A stretch of DNA of 64,000 nt from Epiperipatus broadwayi (GCA_028023455.1 JAQFVV010012446.1:4403501-4467500); one strand, 5' to 3'. Shown: positions 1 through 12,062, numbered from the stretch's first letter. Numbers and translations are program-made. Notes: generated by a model from the letters alone, not told the origin.

Positions 1-796
1 TTAGTAATAATAATTTATCATCAAATATTTTAATTGTATAATAAAATATTTACCTTTAAGATCACTTTCATCTGTACATTATTAATTTTAGTTATTTATT
101 TTAATTTATTAGAACTTAAGTGGGTTTATGCTTAAATGGATGATTTACCTTCGTCAATAGTTATTAAGCTCCGGGAATAATATTCTCTAAAAAAAAATAA
201 AGTTACGGGAAATCATAATCTCGTCCCTTTAACTTTTTTTTTTTTAATTTACCATGTGCAATATGATGGATTTCAGTGGATTCTTACATGAATCCTGGCA
301 CCCTTATAAAAATAAATAAAAGGCTGATTCCACCATTAGCGTAAGTCTAAATAATTGGTAGGCCAGTTAATCAGGAAATATAGCTATGTTTTATAGACAT
401 ATGAACGAAATATTTATATTTTCTGTATTCATAACTTGATTAACTTTCACTAAATTTATGGTGAGTAAAAGAAGGCCTACCAGAATCCATTAAAATGTGT
501 AAAATGTTACAATTATGATAGCAAATCTTTAAACTTTAATGGATAAGCTTCAATCATCTATACTCTCTGACTTTTCAGTCATCCATTTCATTGAAAATCC
601 AAGGATGGAATGCTCAAAGCCCTTGTTGATGCCAATATTATTGTCATATCCATATTGGCCTTAAGTCAATCTGACTCCTCACATATAAAGATATTATACA
701 ATTTTTATTCAATAGTTGTAAGAATTGTAACTCATAAAACTAATAATATAACACAGCAAACCTAAATTATATTATGCTGTTCACTAGTATTTTTTT
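1..796. other. AT-rich intergenic stretch
   Basis: No open reading frame with recognisable protein similarity was found on either strand. Apart from a solo arm of foldback family C (538-664, listed separately) it is low-complexity A/T sequence with short homopolymer runs. Confidence 0.6.
538..664. repeat. Solo arm of foldback family C
   Basis: This stretch runs almost in parallel with one arm of the large palindrome at 17905-18610. Both contain AGCAAATCTTTAAACTTTAA, then AAGCTTCAATC, CAGCCATCCAT-like, ATCCAAGGATGGAA-like and CCAATATTATTGTCA blocks in the same order. Only one arm is present here, so this is a truncated or solo copy. No coding capacity was seen. Confidence 0.7.
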
Positions 797-1116
797 TTAT
801 CATAGTCATGCCATCTAGTGTAAATTTTAATAATCATTAGATGCTACTTGATAGTGCATTATATTAACATTGTTTAATTTAGGCTGGTAGCTTGATAGAA
901 AAAGAATTAGCTGCCGGGTAAAAGATGTATTAGATCCAAAAGGTCCAGGTAAACTCCGTCAGATCCACAACTCCTCACTGACAAAAGCCATAGGCAAAAA
1001 ATTTTGTCTGGGGATATTGGATAGGATAGTTTTAGATAGGAATTTATTAAGCACTACCATCTGGCATCTATTGGTTTTTAAAACTTACACTAGATGGCAT
1101 AACCATGATGAGAGAG
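797..1116. repeat. Foldback element, family A (diverged)
   Basis: The ends are inverted: CATGCCATCTAGTGTAA near 808 is answered by TTACACTAGATGGCAT near 1085. The middle carries the family A signature CTCCTCACTGACAAAAGCC followed by GTCTGGGGATATTGGAT, also found near 1780, 14765, 18840, 35125 and 54180. It is non-coding and probably a non-autonomous element. Confidence 0.65.
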
Positions 1117-1677
1117 AAAAAAAATATTATTGAATTATGAGTGATATAAATTAGGAATTTCTAAAATTCATTATTAAGTTGTTGATTTTATTAAAAAATA
1201 TTCTTTATGGCATATAAAAATTAGCTTACTATTTATTATTCATAAAATTGTTATTTCTGGTTATTGTTTTGAATATAAATATTAATGAGCTTTTTTCAAA
1301 TTTTGAGGATTTTTTTATCACCTTTCAAAATCAATGCACCATATCACAAACGTGCATCTGTTAAAAAATTCAAACACCCTATCTGTTTATATTTGTATTT
1401 CTTGAACAACTTCACTTTTCAAGGGGATTGGAGGTGTTTAATACCAAATCTTTATGCCCAAGTGGGCAGCTCAGTATCTTTCACCACACCACCGATTTCT
1501 ATTAACGTTAATACATTCTGGAAGAATAACCAATCATAAGACTGAGAGATGATAGATTTAGTTTCTGTGCTAATGGATTGTTGTGATTCTTTGGAGATGA
1601 GATGAGAGAGGCACTGGAAAAAGCCAAAAAATGTGGTAGTAGAAGACTTATGTCAGTGATTAACATTTTTGGTGTAC
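1117..1677. other. AT-rich stretch without recognised genes
   Basis: There is an 84-codon open frame starting near 1285, but its translation has no recognisable domain and is dominated by residues expected from AT-rich sequence. Nothing else was seen. Confidence 0.5.
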
Positions 1678-1928
1678 CACATGATCACTATCTCATACTA
1701 GCACATAATTGTTATTAAACAAGGAAAAACTCTCCATATAGTAGTGCCACCCTGTGTTAACCAGAATAATCCAAGGCTCCTCACTGATGAAGGCCACAAG
1801 CCAGAAACTAGTCTGGGGATATTGGATGAGTAGGCACTAGATAGAGATTTTATGCACAAGCCTTCTGGAATCCATTGATTACTCTGGTTGGCACAGGGTG
1901 GCACTACTGTATGGAGAGTTTTGCCTTA
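1678..1928. repeat. Foldback element, family A, with shortened left arm
   Basis: The left arm (about 1722-1768) contains AACTCTCCATATAGTAGTGC and is matched in reverse by GCACTACTGTATGGAGAGTT near 1900. The signature block TGATGAAGGCCACAAGCC, then AACTAGTCTGGGGATATTGG, lies between them. Most of the left inner arm is missing compared with the two-armed copies at 14421 and 53766. Non-coding. Confidence 0.8.
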
Positions 1929-2289
1929 TTTTTGGTATACGCTGAATTCAGGATCCCATCCCTATATTTTACAAAATTCTAATATTTTTATGAAGCCATT
2001 GCAGCATTCCATGTGATATACTGTATCTTTTTCATCTAGAAGATAGAATTATGAAATTAGTCACATCCAAATAATGAAAAAGAAAATGTCAAAACAAAAA
2101 GAGAATCAAAGCAGTTTATCCCAATCTTAGTACCACCAGGAAAACTTTGTTGTTTTTTTTTAATTCTTGCCGTGATCATGTCTCATTTATTTCTCCTCTC
2201 AAGTGATGTTGTGGTAATTAAAAGTATATTATAGATCATGTGTTTGTGAGCAGAATAATATTAGCATTTGTACAATTAGCTAAATGTTG

Positions 2290-2850
2290 GCCATGCTTTT
2301 AGAACTCAAATTTCACTTTTGTCATTCTTTTACTTGTTCAACTTTTCTCCAGTCTTTATAATTGATTCCACATATCTCTTTCCATTTCTTATATCATCTA
2401 ACAAAGTCAATTTTCTCTATCATTTTTTTTGTTTTTATTCACCATTCTCTATAAAACTTTATTTATTAAACTATTGTTTCTTCTGAATATATGTCCAATC
2501 CAGTTTTTCTTTCTATTTCTAATTTCCTATAATCAGTTTTCTTTTTTTATTTACTCTTTCCAAAACTTTTTCATTTGCTATTTCATTCATTCAGTTAATT
2601 TTCTTCAATCTTCTCCATATCTTCTCCATATCCCCCATCTCAAAGGCTTCCAGTTTTATTCATTGCCTATATATCCCAATCATAAACACATAGCATTTAA
2701 TTAATAATTTCCTTAATTCTCTCTTTAAAGATCCACAAAAAAGAAATTTCTTAATAAATATTCTTAATCCCGTTTTAACTTCATCTTCACTTCTTTCATC
2801 CTTATTCAACCAACTACCCAAATAGCTAAATGCATTCACCTATAAAATAA
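2290..2850 (-). mobile_element. Non-LTR retrotransposon remnant (RT C-terminal part)
   Basis: Read on the minus strand from about 2850, the translation begins with a VNAFSYLGSWLNKDER-like stretch. It continues with KTGLRIFIKKFLFCGSLKRE, then a frame carrying LEAFEMGDMEKIWRRLKKI, KLDWTYIQ and finally LLDDIRNGKRY. That is the order found in the thumb and C-terminal region of RTE/Jockey-like LINE reverse transcriptases (FKYLGS, LESFEMWCWRRM, WIGHILR, LIDDI). Several stop codons and frame changes show it is dead. Endonuclease and RT catalytic core are absent. The forward-strand open frame here is a shadow of the low-complexity antisense. Confidence 0.75.
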
Positions 2851-3739
2851 ATACCTTATCAAGAGTATATTTTCCTTATATCAAACAATACATTCAGTAC
2901 TGTATTTTAAATGTTTTTCCATTCCCTCTCCCATTCCTAAATTTTATATTACATTATCGCAAAAGACTATGAATATGGAACAACAAGGGCTCTGAAAGCA
3001 CTATGTCTGCAAATTAGAATATATAAAAAAAGCCTACAAATTATTACATAAAAAAAGTTTCACCGAAACGCATCAGCATATTATTAATTATTAAAAGACA
3101 CGTTTTATAAATTATTTTTCTTTCCTACCTGTGGTATTACCTGGCTTACAAACAAATTGAGAAACTTGTCTGGAACTGCTGCTCACAACTGGAATAAGGC
3201 TAAGGCATAAATGCCTGGACCTGAAACAAAGTATTCTATGGTGTAGTAGCATCCATCTTTGCAAACATAGCTTACAATGCCATCTAGTGTTCACTGACTA
3301 CTCAATGTGTTTGTAAACATATAAGCAAATCCCATTGTCACTACTATGCAGTACATGAAAAGCAAATGAAGAAAGATTTTATTTCTTTTATTTTGTACCA
3401 AAGGTCAAAGTAAGTGCAATTTCCTTTATGACTGAAGTGCAGATTAAAGTTGGAAAGATTGGTGAATTGAAATTGATAATTTTAGAATAATAAAATTTGG
3501 GGGATTATTATTTTGGATAGCAATGTAAGAGAAAATCCCGTTTGTGAACTAATTGTGTGAATGTTAATTATCTAGAAAGATGATTGTATAATCTGAAAAG
3601 CATTGATTATGCAGCCATCTTGTATTTGATGGTTAAGTAATATGTATATACAAAGATAGATGTCACTGTTGTACAGTGTACACATAATAAGCTGAGAACT
3701 TAGAGAGTAGTTATTCATTTAGCCACTTAACATCTATAA
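2851..3739. other. AT-rich stretch without recognised genes
   Basis: A short minus-strand open frame (3112-3294) has no recognisable domain. It contains the ATGCCATCTAGTG motif seen at the ends of several foldback elements in this window, so it is probably repeat-derived. Confidence 0.45.
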
Positions 3740-3976
3740 AATGAGCCTGCTAATAGCTCTTTCTGATAAATACCACAAGAGAAAGTGTTTAAAATCGTCT
3801 ATCTAGAATTAGCCCTATTCCCAAACTGGTTTCAAGCCACTGGCTCTCCCGAGGTTCCAGGAGAGCCAATAGCTTGAAATTGGTTTGGGGATAGGGATAA
3901 TTCTAGATAGAGATTTTAAATGCTTTCTCTTGCAGCATTTATTGGAAAAGCTTGTTTAGAGCTATTAGATGCTCAT
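3740..3976. repeat. Foldback element, family B
   Basis: Two arms of about 110 bases (3740-3849 and 3860-3976) are reverse complements with few mismatches. TATCTAGAATTAGCCCTATT on the left pairs with AATTCTAGATAG on the right, and CCACTGGCTCTCC pairs with GGAGAGCCAATAG-like sequence beside a tiny loop. The outer ends read AATGAGC and GCTCATT. Non-coding, predicted to form a long hairpin. Confidence 0.85.
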
Positions 3977-4076
3977 TATATTACATTTGTAATACAAGCT
4001 TATTAAATTAAGTCATGTGATATATGACTTGATTTTTTTTTTTACCATTATCATTTGGCTTTTGTGGCTTTGGTGA

Positions 4077-4185
4077 TGTTATATTGTTAAGGCTATTAAT
4101 ATATGGTGCAGCTGAAGTTTGTATAGGCCCATATATCTATTTAAGTTAGATAATTGGATTTGAAGACAGACATATAGTCTTAAGT
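4077..4185. repeat. Family B fragment
   Basis: The run ATATTGTTAAGGCTATTAAT, then ATATGGTG and GGATTTGAAGACA near 4155, matches the right arm of the larger family B element (around 8255-8345) in the same orientation. It lies just downstream of the hairpin at 3740 and may be part of the same insertion. Confidence 0.6.
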
Positions 4186-4418
4186 CACATAATGCATAAC
4201 TTGGATTTTTTTACCATTTGTTGCCTGGAATCTTGCTTAATGTTGAAATGCTCAAATTTTTGCCAGACCATAATTATTCTGTTTAGTTGATTAGATTGTT
4301 GGATTTCCCCCTCCCCCCATTTTTCTCACTTAGTCAATTGAAAGCACTTTAGCTTTCAAGCAAACCATTCTTGTGATGGATTGTGCTTTAAATGTTTAAA
4401 CACTATTAATATTAAAAT

Positions 4419-5712
4419 TTTTAAAATGTGATAAAGAAGATTAGAAATTACAGACCTATCAGCATTTTATCAGTTTTATACAAAATTTTTACCATGATAA
4501 TTACAACTCATCTACAGAGAACATTGGATTTCCACCAACCACGAGAACAAGCTAGATTTAAAAGTGATTTTAATACAGTAAGTCATATCCATGTATTGAG
4601 AGAAGTTATAGAAAGGACAAATGAATATGAGTTGCCATTATGCTTTGGATTTGTAGATTATGAAAAAGGATTTGAATCTATAAACTTTTCTTGAGTGATT
4701 AAAGCATTGGATCATCAAGGTATAGATCCAGGATATTGTCATATTTTAAAGAAAATTTGTAAAAATGCAACAGCAACAATTAGATTACATAGATACTAGG
4801 AAAGTTAACATTGAGAAGGGTGTAAGACAGGGTGACTCCATATCTCCAAAACTTTTTACAGCAGTACATCAAGAAATATTTTGTGGATTAAAATGGGAAG
4901 CTAAGGGAGTGAAAGTAAATGGAGATTATTTAAGTCATTTAGATTTTGCAGATGATGTAGTTGTTTTTGCAAATAATGCTTTAGAGTGGCAGGAAATGTT
5001 GCAGGAGTTATCAGATGAAAGTAGGACTAAAGATAAATGTTAAAAAGACTAAAGTAATATTTAATGGATTTTCTCAAAATATGAAAATAAAGATTAATTA
5101 TGATGAGCTAAAAGAAGCTAAGAGTTACAAATACCTTTGTCAGATTATTAATACAGGTGGAATCATAATGGATGAAATTAATCATAGTATTAAACTTGGT
5201 TGGAATGCATTTGGTAGAAACAACTTGATACTAAAAGGAAATATGCCAATGTGTTTGAAAAGGAAGCTTTTTAATAAATGTGTTTTACCAGTTCTTACTT
5301 ATGAATCTGAGACTTGGACACTTAATAGAAGAGCAATACAGAGACTTCAGACCACTCAAAGAAGTATGGAGAGATGCATGTTGGGAGTAACAAGAAGAGA
5401 TCGAAAACGCAATATATGGGTAAGAGAACAAACAGGTGTTACTGACCTCATTGAAAAAATTCAGTCTGACTGAAGTGGAGTTGGGGTGGACATATTGCTA
5501 GAAGAGATGGTAATAGATGGACAATTGAAATCTTAAACTGGATTCCAAGAGATTGTAAAAGACCCAGTAAGAGATCACATGTGAGATGGATGGATGAAAT
5601 AAGAAAGTGTGCAGGGGTGATGTGGAGAAGAGAAGCAAAAGATCGGAGAAGATGGATTGAACTTGGAGATGCCTTCATCCTGCAGTGGATTGATAAGGGT
5701 TGATGATGATGA
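4419..5712 (+). mobile_element. RTE-clade non-LTR retrotransposon, 5'-truncated, inactive
   Basis: Three plus-strand frames together encode the reverse transcriptase half of an RTE-type LINE. The palm begins with NYRPISILSVLYKIFT near 4443, then CFGFVDYEKGFESI (catalytic motif A region), VRQGDSISPKLF and the FADD box at about 4950. The C-terminal part follows: KVGLKINVKKTK, YKYLCQIIN, ESETWTLNRR, then WGGHIARRDGNRWT and RRWIELGDAFILQW, ending near 5702. It stops at a TGATGATGATGA tail, typical of RTE 3' ends. In-frame stops (for example near 4692 and 5471) and frame changes show it is a pseudogene. The apurinic endonuclease domain is missing, as expected from 5' truncation during target-primed integration. 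Two more copies are at 13415-14372 (minus) and 49240-50395 (plus). Confidence 0.92.
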
Positions 5713-5914
5713 CCAACTACGTTAGGAATAAATTACCATTTCTTAAGCCATTTTATATTTAAAACGATGATATGTAAAGGTGCATCGTTAAACAATAATA
5801 CCTCTCGAAACGTTGTGCATATACTAACCTGTTTGATTTGCTATTACTAACAGTTGAATGTATTTGAAATATTTAAATAAAGTTAATTTTTTCTCAAGAC
5901 ATTCAATACACATA
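5713..5914. other. Short AT-rich spacer with a CGAAACGTTGTGC motif
   Basis: The motif CTCGAAACGTTGTGC near 5815 is of a kind often seen in repetitive elements. Nothing else was recognised. Confidence 0.35.
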
Positions 5915-6304
5915 TTAGGTGATGGAAATAGTCCAATATAAAGATAGAACTAGAACACCCTCATTACAAACCTTCTGGAAAATAATAAGCCCTTTCATTA
6001 CTTTTTTTTTTTTTGTATATTTTTGCATCTGACGGGGCTCATTAAAATTTAATTTCAAAATTGAGATGCTAAAATAATTTATGTTAAGGACAGAAGAGGC
6101 AATGGTTAATTTCCATCGCTGATGATCCAGGTTGCCTGGATATTTTAGGCAGTAGTAGAGTTCCGACTCTCGATCTAAGGTCTTCGGATCGATTGCAGTT
6201 GCAGGCCCTCGAACTTTTATGAACTGCCGAATAATAAAGCCGTTCGATAATTTAATTTTTTTTGATCGAATTATTTCATTGCTTTCGAGAAGAGAATTTA
6301 ACAT
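5915..6304 (-). other. Unexplained 129-codon open frame
   Basis: The minus-strand frame has a balanced composition in its first 80 codons, including RQFIKVRGPATAIDP and PGNLDHQRWKL, and unlike its surroundings it is CpG-containing. The last 40 codons turn low-complexity (KYTKKKK). I recognise no domain. No convincing splice acceptor or start context was found and no homologue comes to mind. It could be part of an unknown repeat, a leftover of a host exon or chance. Confidence 0.2.
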
Positions 6305-7892
6305 CTATGCGCACAATGTATTATAAAAAAATTTAAATAACGTAGGCTGTTATTTTAAATATTTTACATTAAATTAATTATTAATAATCGGCTTAAATTT
6401 CTGCTAAAATAAAATAAAAAAATTGATTTAATGAGCAAATGTTTGTAAAACGAGGTGATTCATGGTCAGAAGTTGTATTCTAACTGTTTAATTTATGAAG
6501 CTTTTTTTTCATCATTAAAGAGGAATGTAACATCATTCTCTATGGGTGATCCTAGAAAAAACTCTTTTCAAAGCAGCTACCTGCTACAGGTGAGAACTAA
6601 TCAGCGCTCTTTAAAAACTCAGTTAAATGGAAAATTATTTTCAGAAGCAAAAAACTCACACACGTAAAATAAATAAAACATTTTCTCACCAGCAGTGAGG
6701 GTGTGTTCAACATTTCCAGAGAGAAAAATAGATTTTACCGAAAAAATAATAGGATTAAATTCACTTTTGGAAACAGTAGGTGTGCTCGCGCAATGTAATA
6801 TATATGTGTGTTTTTATTATTCCATTGGAAGTTTAGAATTTCGCTGTTGTGAATTAATCTGCTTTGAAAAAAGCTATCCACAAGGAAGGAGAGTAATGTC
6901 AGTAATCGAATGGCTTTATTACTCAAGAGTTCATGAGAAGTTCGGGCACCGGAAGTAGCAATTGGGCCATAGTACCAAAACCACACGGGAAAAAAGCAAT
7001 GGTCTCAAGCTGTGGCTTGAACCCGGGATCTGTCGCACCCGAACCGAGAAAAATATTCCTGATCATTATAGTCAATGTTTTCTAACTTTATTATGCTCTA
7101 TGTGTCTATGTGCGTGTGTGTGACAGCAATTCTCCTCGGAACATGGCGGTTCTTAAAGTCTATTTTGATTTCACAATTTAACCATAAGAATCTTTGCTGC
7201 AACATTTATATATGAGAGTGCACTCAGCTGGAATCTGCAGAAGTCACGTGAGTGATAAAATAGAACATCCGTGGAAAGTAACTCGAATTAAGCAGTTTAC
7301 TTATAATTTGGTCCTCACTCAGATTCAAAAAAATCTCGTATTCTTTGGATTATTATACGTATAAAATATCTGAGCGTATCTATATACACATAGCTTATAT
7401 GTACGAAATTTAAGTGCAAGAAACTATACTTCTAGAAGTCATATGTAAACATGAGAATAGACCAATTGGTCATCCTTCTTTAAAGCTTGTAATGGTTTTA
7501 AGCAATCTTTGCATTTTTTGAAGTGTAAGTGTTGTTTATACTTGCCTTCCAGAGATATACTTACTTTCATTTAAATTTCATATATATTAAGCTATGCAAA
7601 TTTAATTTTTATATCCATTAATATTGTGAAGGTTGTTAAAAGTTAGACATTTTTTTTATCCTCTAAATATTCACTTCAATTTCAGAATAATTTTTGCTGG
7701 GTTTAAACCATGCTCTTTTACAAATTTCACACTTTTTTTTCTAATAATGTCAATAAATGATATATAAAACCATCACAAGGTTAAAGAATAGGTAATCTAT
7801 TGGTCCATTCTATTCTTTGCATGTATAAAGTAACATTTTTGCAAGGAAATCAAATCATACATCATGTGAATAATTTGATAAGCTTATACTAT
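6305..7892. other. Intergenic stretch with a possible tRNA-derived repeat
   Basis: Short open frames between 6455 and 6986 have no recognisable domains. Near 7013 the minus strand reads a B-box-like GGGTTCAAGCC, and a block around 6908-6950 (TTATTACTCAAGAGTTCATG) recurs near 18775, 47312 and 53575. A dispersed, decayed repeat is likely. The rest is AT-rich with nothing recognised. Confidence 0.4.
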
Positions 7893-8470
7893 AAATGTTA
7901 TAAAATGAGAGTGCTAATAGCTCTTAACAAGCTTTTCTGAAAATCCTATCATCAGATCAGTTTCTAGCTGTTGGCTGTCATCAGTGTGGTGCTAGGATAT
8001 TCAGGGATTAGATTTTAAAATACCAGGTCACACACATTTATCTAATAGTTAACTATTAAGTAAAAAATCTGAAATTTTCAGACATCTATATGTCTTCAAA
8101 TTCAGCTATCTAACCTAAATAGCTATATAGGACTGAACTAAGTTCAGATACACCATATACTAATAGCTTTAACAATATAACATCTCTAAAGTCTCAAGAG
8201 AAAAACTATAATTGCAAAGAAATCATGACTTAATTTAGTAAGTTGTGATGTTATATTGCTAAAGCTATTAATATATGGTGTATCTGAACTTAGTTCAATC
8301 CCATTTGGATATTTAAGTTACATAGCTGGATTTGAAGACATATAGATTTTCATATAGATAAATGCTGAGCTTGACCTGATATTTTTAAATCTAATACCGA
8401 ATATTCTAATACTTCACTAATAACAGTCAACAGCTAAAAACTGGTCTGAATATAGGGAATTCGGAAATGC
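7893..8470. repeat. Large foldback element, family B
   Basis: The left arm (about 7905-8190) and right arm (about 8245-8465) are reverse complements over more than 200 bases. For example, GAACTAAGTTCAGATACACC on the left pairs with GGTGTATCTGAACTTAGTTC on the right, and TATTAATAGC-like stretches pair beside the loop. The loop is about 50 bases. Outer ends share GCTAATAGCTC with the hairpin at 3740. Non-coding. Confidence 0.85.
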
Positions 8471-8935
8471 TTGTGTGCACATTACCATACCTTATTACCA
8501 CTGGTTTTTAAAATTTTTTGTTAGTCCACTCTTTTTGTAAATGTTTCAACTAGTCATTTAGTCAATCTTTTGGCTACCAGATTTTTTTTTATAGATTAAC
8601 ATATTAAAAAATTATCCATACAAGAAGTTTGAGTGTCAGTTCTGTGAGTGTAAGAATCGATCTTGGGGCTTTCCGATCTCAAGTTGGATACTCTACCAAC
8701 TACATCAAACCATGCAGAGTTATTAACCTATGAATGTTGTTTATACACAACTTACAGAAATGTAAAATTCCATATAAAGTTGAGCCACAATATCCTCCAT
8801 ATTTTGTCCCAAGCTTTCCTTCCATACATGGTACATTATGCTTAATAATTTATATTTTATCAATAAACTTCAATTCCTATAGAGTATACATTGTCTTACT
8901 GAACTGCAAATGCACACACATATATATATATGATC

Positions 8936-9085
8936 ACTAATGTGAGCCAACTGGCTCGAAACCAGCTGGTCTGGAGGTAGAGACAACAAAAGAGATATTG
9001 AATTCTATCTCTCTCGGCATTTATGTAAACAAAAGCTTGTTAGGAGCTATTAGTAAAGCTCCATCTAGTGATCATAAAATGCAAG
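8936..9085. repeat. Solo arm of family B/A-like foldback
   Basis: The stretch holds GCCAACTGGCTCGAAACCAG, then TATCTCTCTCGGCATTTATG and GCTTGTTAGGAGCTATTAG. These are in the same order as the right arm of the hairpin at 3860-3976, with the CCATCTAGTG end motif beyond. No opposite arm was found nearby. Confidence 0.65.
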
Positions 9086-10256
9086 CTAAAAGCAAGTTAC
9101 AAAATTCATAACTTGTTTTGTTTATCATATATATATATATATAACACAGATGTTTTTGTGAGTGTAGTATGCACATATAAATTAAGATTGTAATATAAGC
9201 AAAATTTTGAAAATAATAATGTAGTTACCAATAAAAATTAAGAGAGCACACATACATATATATTTACTATGCATATTCATTTATTCAAGTAATAAAAACA
9301 TAAGAAAGGCAAATTGAATAGCAAAGTGTTAGACTTTTATCACAATTAAACATATTCTGGATGATATTCCCCCCTCTCCTTAGCTTTTTTTCTTCTATAG
9401 ACCTGCAACAACAATCTTGTTAGAGTTTCTAATTGGTTTGATGTTTTTAAAGTTCATATTGATTTTAAAGCCTATATAGTTACCCTTACTGACCATTACC
9501 ATTTTAAATTCTCAATTCAATAATTATAACTTTTTTTTCTGACATTATTCAATGCTAGTTTTTATTTAATTACTTGAGAAAAAAATACATTATGAATTTT
9601 GGAAAACCCTTTAGCTTTACACATGGTTTGGTTAAGCATGAAATTTTGCTGGTGCAATTTATATATATATATATAACTGTAAAGTAAATAATAGCTATAG
9701 CTAGCTTACGACATGTTTGCCATCTTCAGTACTATTTTATATTAAAAATTTTAAAAGAAAAAAAAATCATTAAAGTCACATAACATTAATGTTCCCACAT
9801 AATTGGCCAACTTTCCAACACAATTGCTTATTTAATAAATTGTCTATTATATTTTTAAAATATAAACAATGGAGCCTGAAGCTAAACTAGTCAATAAAAT
9901 AATTGAAGGAGTTGATAAATGAGTTTAATTGTTTTGAACCATCTGTAAAATGGGTTGTCCAAAGTAGGGGGGGGGTAGATTTTGTTAAATTTGTTTGGAA
10001 ATAAGAAAATTTCTTGTTTTTATTTAACTACTTTGTAAACAAAGGCAAACTTATTTACAACAATTATGTGCTACTATAGAGAGGGTGATCATATGATGTT
10101 TAGTGGTTTATCTACTTTGTAATAACACTTTATAGCTTTTGGAAACAGTTGTGCCACACATGCATCCATGCTAGAATAAATAATATAAAGGAAATTTTTG
10201 ATTGAAAGATTATTTGCGGAGTAGCGTATATTATCTCTTGTTTTTGTAAAAATATA
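9086..10256. other. AT-rich spacer with microsatellites
   Basis: (AT)n runs lie near 9130 and 9660 and a G tract near 9965. No coding sequence or named repeat was recognised. Confidence 0.55.
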
Positions 10257-10680
10257 TATATAGGTCAGAGTAGTCTGAGCTTAAATGAAAGAATAAAGGT
10301 ATATTATAAAAGTAGGGTTAGAAATAAATATCTTAGTTCAGATTTGTATATCATTTAAAAAGATACAGGCCACACTATTAATTTTGATGAACCTAAGGTT
10401 GTCTTCTTTGAGAGAATTGAAATAAAAAGAATTAAAGAATCTTTATTATTAAAAATTTATGCTTCTGAAGGAATTAACTTATTTAAAAGTTCTTTTAATA
10501 TTAAGAGTGTGTGGGAGGTAAGTGGAATTGTGGATAATGTTTAGTATAAGTATGTTATCTTGTAGTGCTTTACACATGAGAAGTCTGCTTGTGGCAGTGA
10601 AACCATTGGCTGTGTTTTGGACATTATTTTCTTAGGCTAGTCTGTTTGAGTTGTGAATTTAGGGTAATTTGGATTATATT
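10257..10680 (+). mobile_element. Penelope-like element, 3' part of GIY-YIG region
   Basis: One frame from about 10264 to the stop at 10542 reads SLNERIKVYYKSRV, then DTGHTINFDEPKVVFF, ERIEIKRIKESLLLKIYASE and NIKSVWE, with a single internal stop. The H-x-INFDEPKVV...KRIKES pattern is that of the C-terminal part of the GIY-YIG endonuclease of Penelope-like retroelements (typically H-x(4-8)-D then KR-IxES). About 140 bases of non-coding tail follow. The same sequence including the tail recurs at 41459-41743, so the tail belongs to the element. Confidence 0.7.
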
Positions 10681-11330
10681 TATAAAATAAGCCTCTTTAT
10701 TTTTTTCTTCTAATCCTTTTCCATATGCAATATAAAAACTATCAAAGTGAAAACATCCATTACAAATAACTGAATGTTCTGCAAATATAGATTTAATTAT
10801 TGCAATTTATTATATAAAAGTTTGTGTTCATGAGTTCTCTTTTTCAGTGAACATTTTGATTCACCAATATAACAGAATCCACATAGGCACACCATTTTAT
10901 ATATAATATTACATTTGTTGGTTTTATCAACAGCATCCTTTCCATTAATAATTAATCTACTAGTATTTGGTCCAACATTGATACCACATTAAAATAGGAA
11001 GAAAATAATGATATAATTACACTACACATTCTCTTATTTATTAACAGTAATGGAAACCATATTTCTTCCTCCTTTTATGCAAAAAATTATATAATACATA
11101 TAAAAAAATGTCTTTTACATCCTATATTCAACAATTCATTAGTGTAAATTTCAATATTGGATATTTTATTACTTTAACATTTACATAACATATTAGTTCC
11201 AAATAAAAATGTCCTAAATCCAGCCAATTTATGCATAAGAGGAATATTTGATTTTGGATATATAAATCCTAAATTAACAAACATTTTATAATTATACTTT
11301 CTTCATAAAGTTAATATAATCAATTATAAA
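10681..11330 (-). mobile_element. Penelope-like element, linker and GIY-YIG start, minus strand
   Basis: Read on the minus strand, the frame near 10985-10810 encodes DKTNKCNIIYKMVCLCGFCY followed by IGESKCSLKKRTHEHK. This is the canonical first half of a GIY-YIG domain as found in Penelope-like elements (IYKxxC..C...YIGET...L..R..EH). Upstream on that strand (11280-11160), NLGFIYPKSNIPLMHKLAGF resembles the linker between RT and endonuclease. Stop codons interrupt it. It faces the copy at 11390-12062, so two diverged copies lie in opposite orientation. Confidence 0.7.
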
Positions 11331-11389
11331 TATAATATTGTATAATCAATTATATAATATTTATATAAACATTCTTAAATAAGGAAGTT

Positions 11390-12062
11390 AGAACATTTTA
11401 AATTAAAAATCAATATTGTGTAAATTTCAAAGTGATGAATTATCCAATATTAAAATATATGCTAATAAATTATTGAATGTGGGATATAATGGGAAAAATA
11501 TTTAATAATATCATATAAATTTATACTTAATTTGGGGGGGGGGGAATATTGAAGAGAAAACATGGATTACATTACTTTATATAAATACTAGAGTAATATG
11601 ATTACATAAACATTTTCTTCACATTTTAATCTAGCATTTAATATTGACCCAAATACTGGTAGATTAATTATTAATGGAAAGATTGTTGTTGATAAAATCA
11701 AAAAATGTTATATTATATATGAAGTTGTGTGCCAAAATTAATCCAGTTACCTTGATGAATCAAAATGTGCACCAAAAAAAGAGAATTCATGAATATAAAC
11801 TTTTATATAATAAATTGCAATGATCAATGGATATTTAAATCTGTATTTGCATAACTATTTAAATTTGTATTTGCATAACAATCAGTCATTTGTAGCTTTA
11901 AATCATTGTTTTTATTTTACATATGGAAATGATCTCAACGAAATAAAAATTAAAGAGACGTATTTTATAAAGATAATAGATAATTTATTAAATAAAAAAT
12001 ATAATTGTGTGAATATAAGTAAATCATGGAAAGTTGGACATTCACATGGAAACATTATATGA
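11390..12062 (+). mobile_element. Penelope-like element, second diverged copy, plus strand
   Basis: The plus-strand frame near 11705-11820 reads KCYIIYEVVCQN, a stop, then SSYLDESKCAPKKRIHEYKL and LYNKLQ. It matches residue for residue the pattern of the minus-strand copy to the left, with the catalytic YIGE changed to YLDE. Earlier, SDELSNIKIYANKLLNVG (11425-11480) parallels SNKISNIEIYTNELLNIG of the other copy. The 80-codon frame at 11820-12062 (HCFYF, KIKETYFIKIIDNL) corresponds to the domain's C-terminal part. It is degenerate. Confidence 0.65.
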
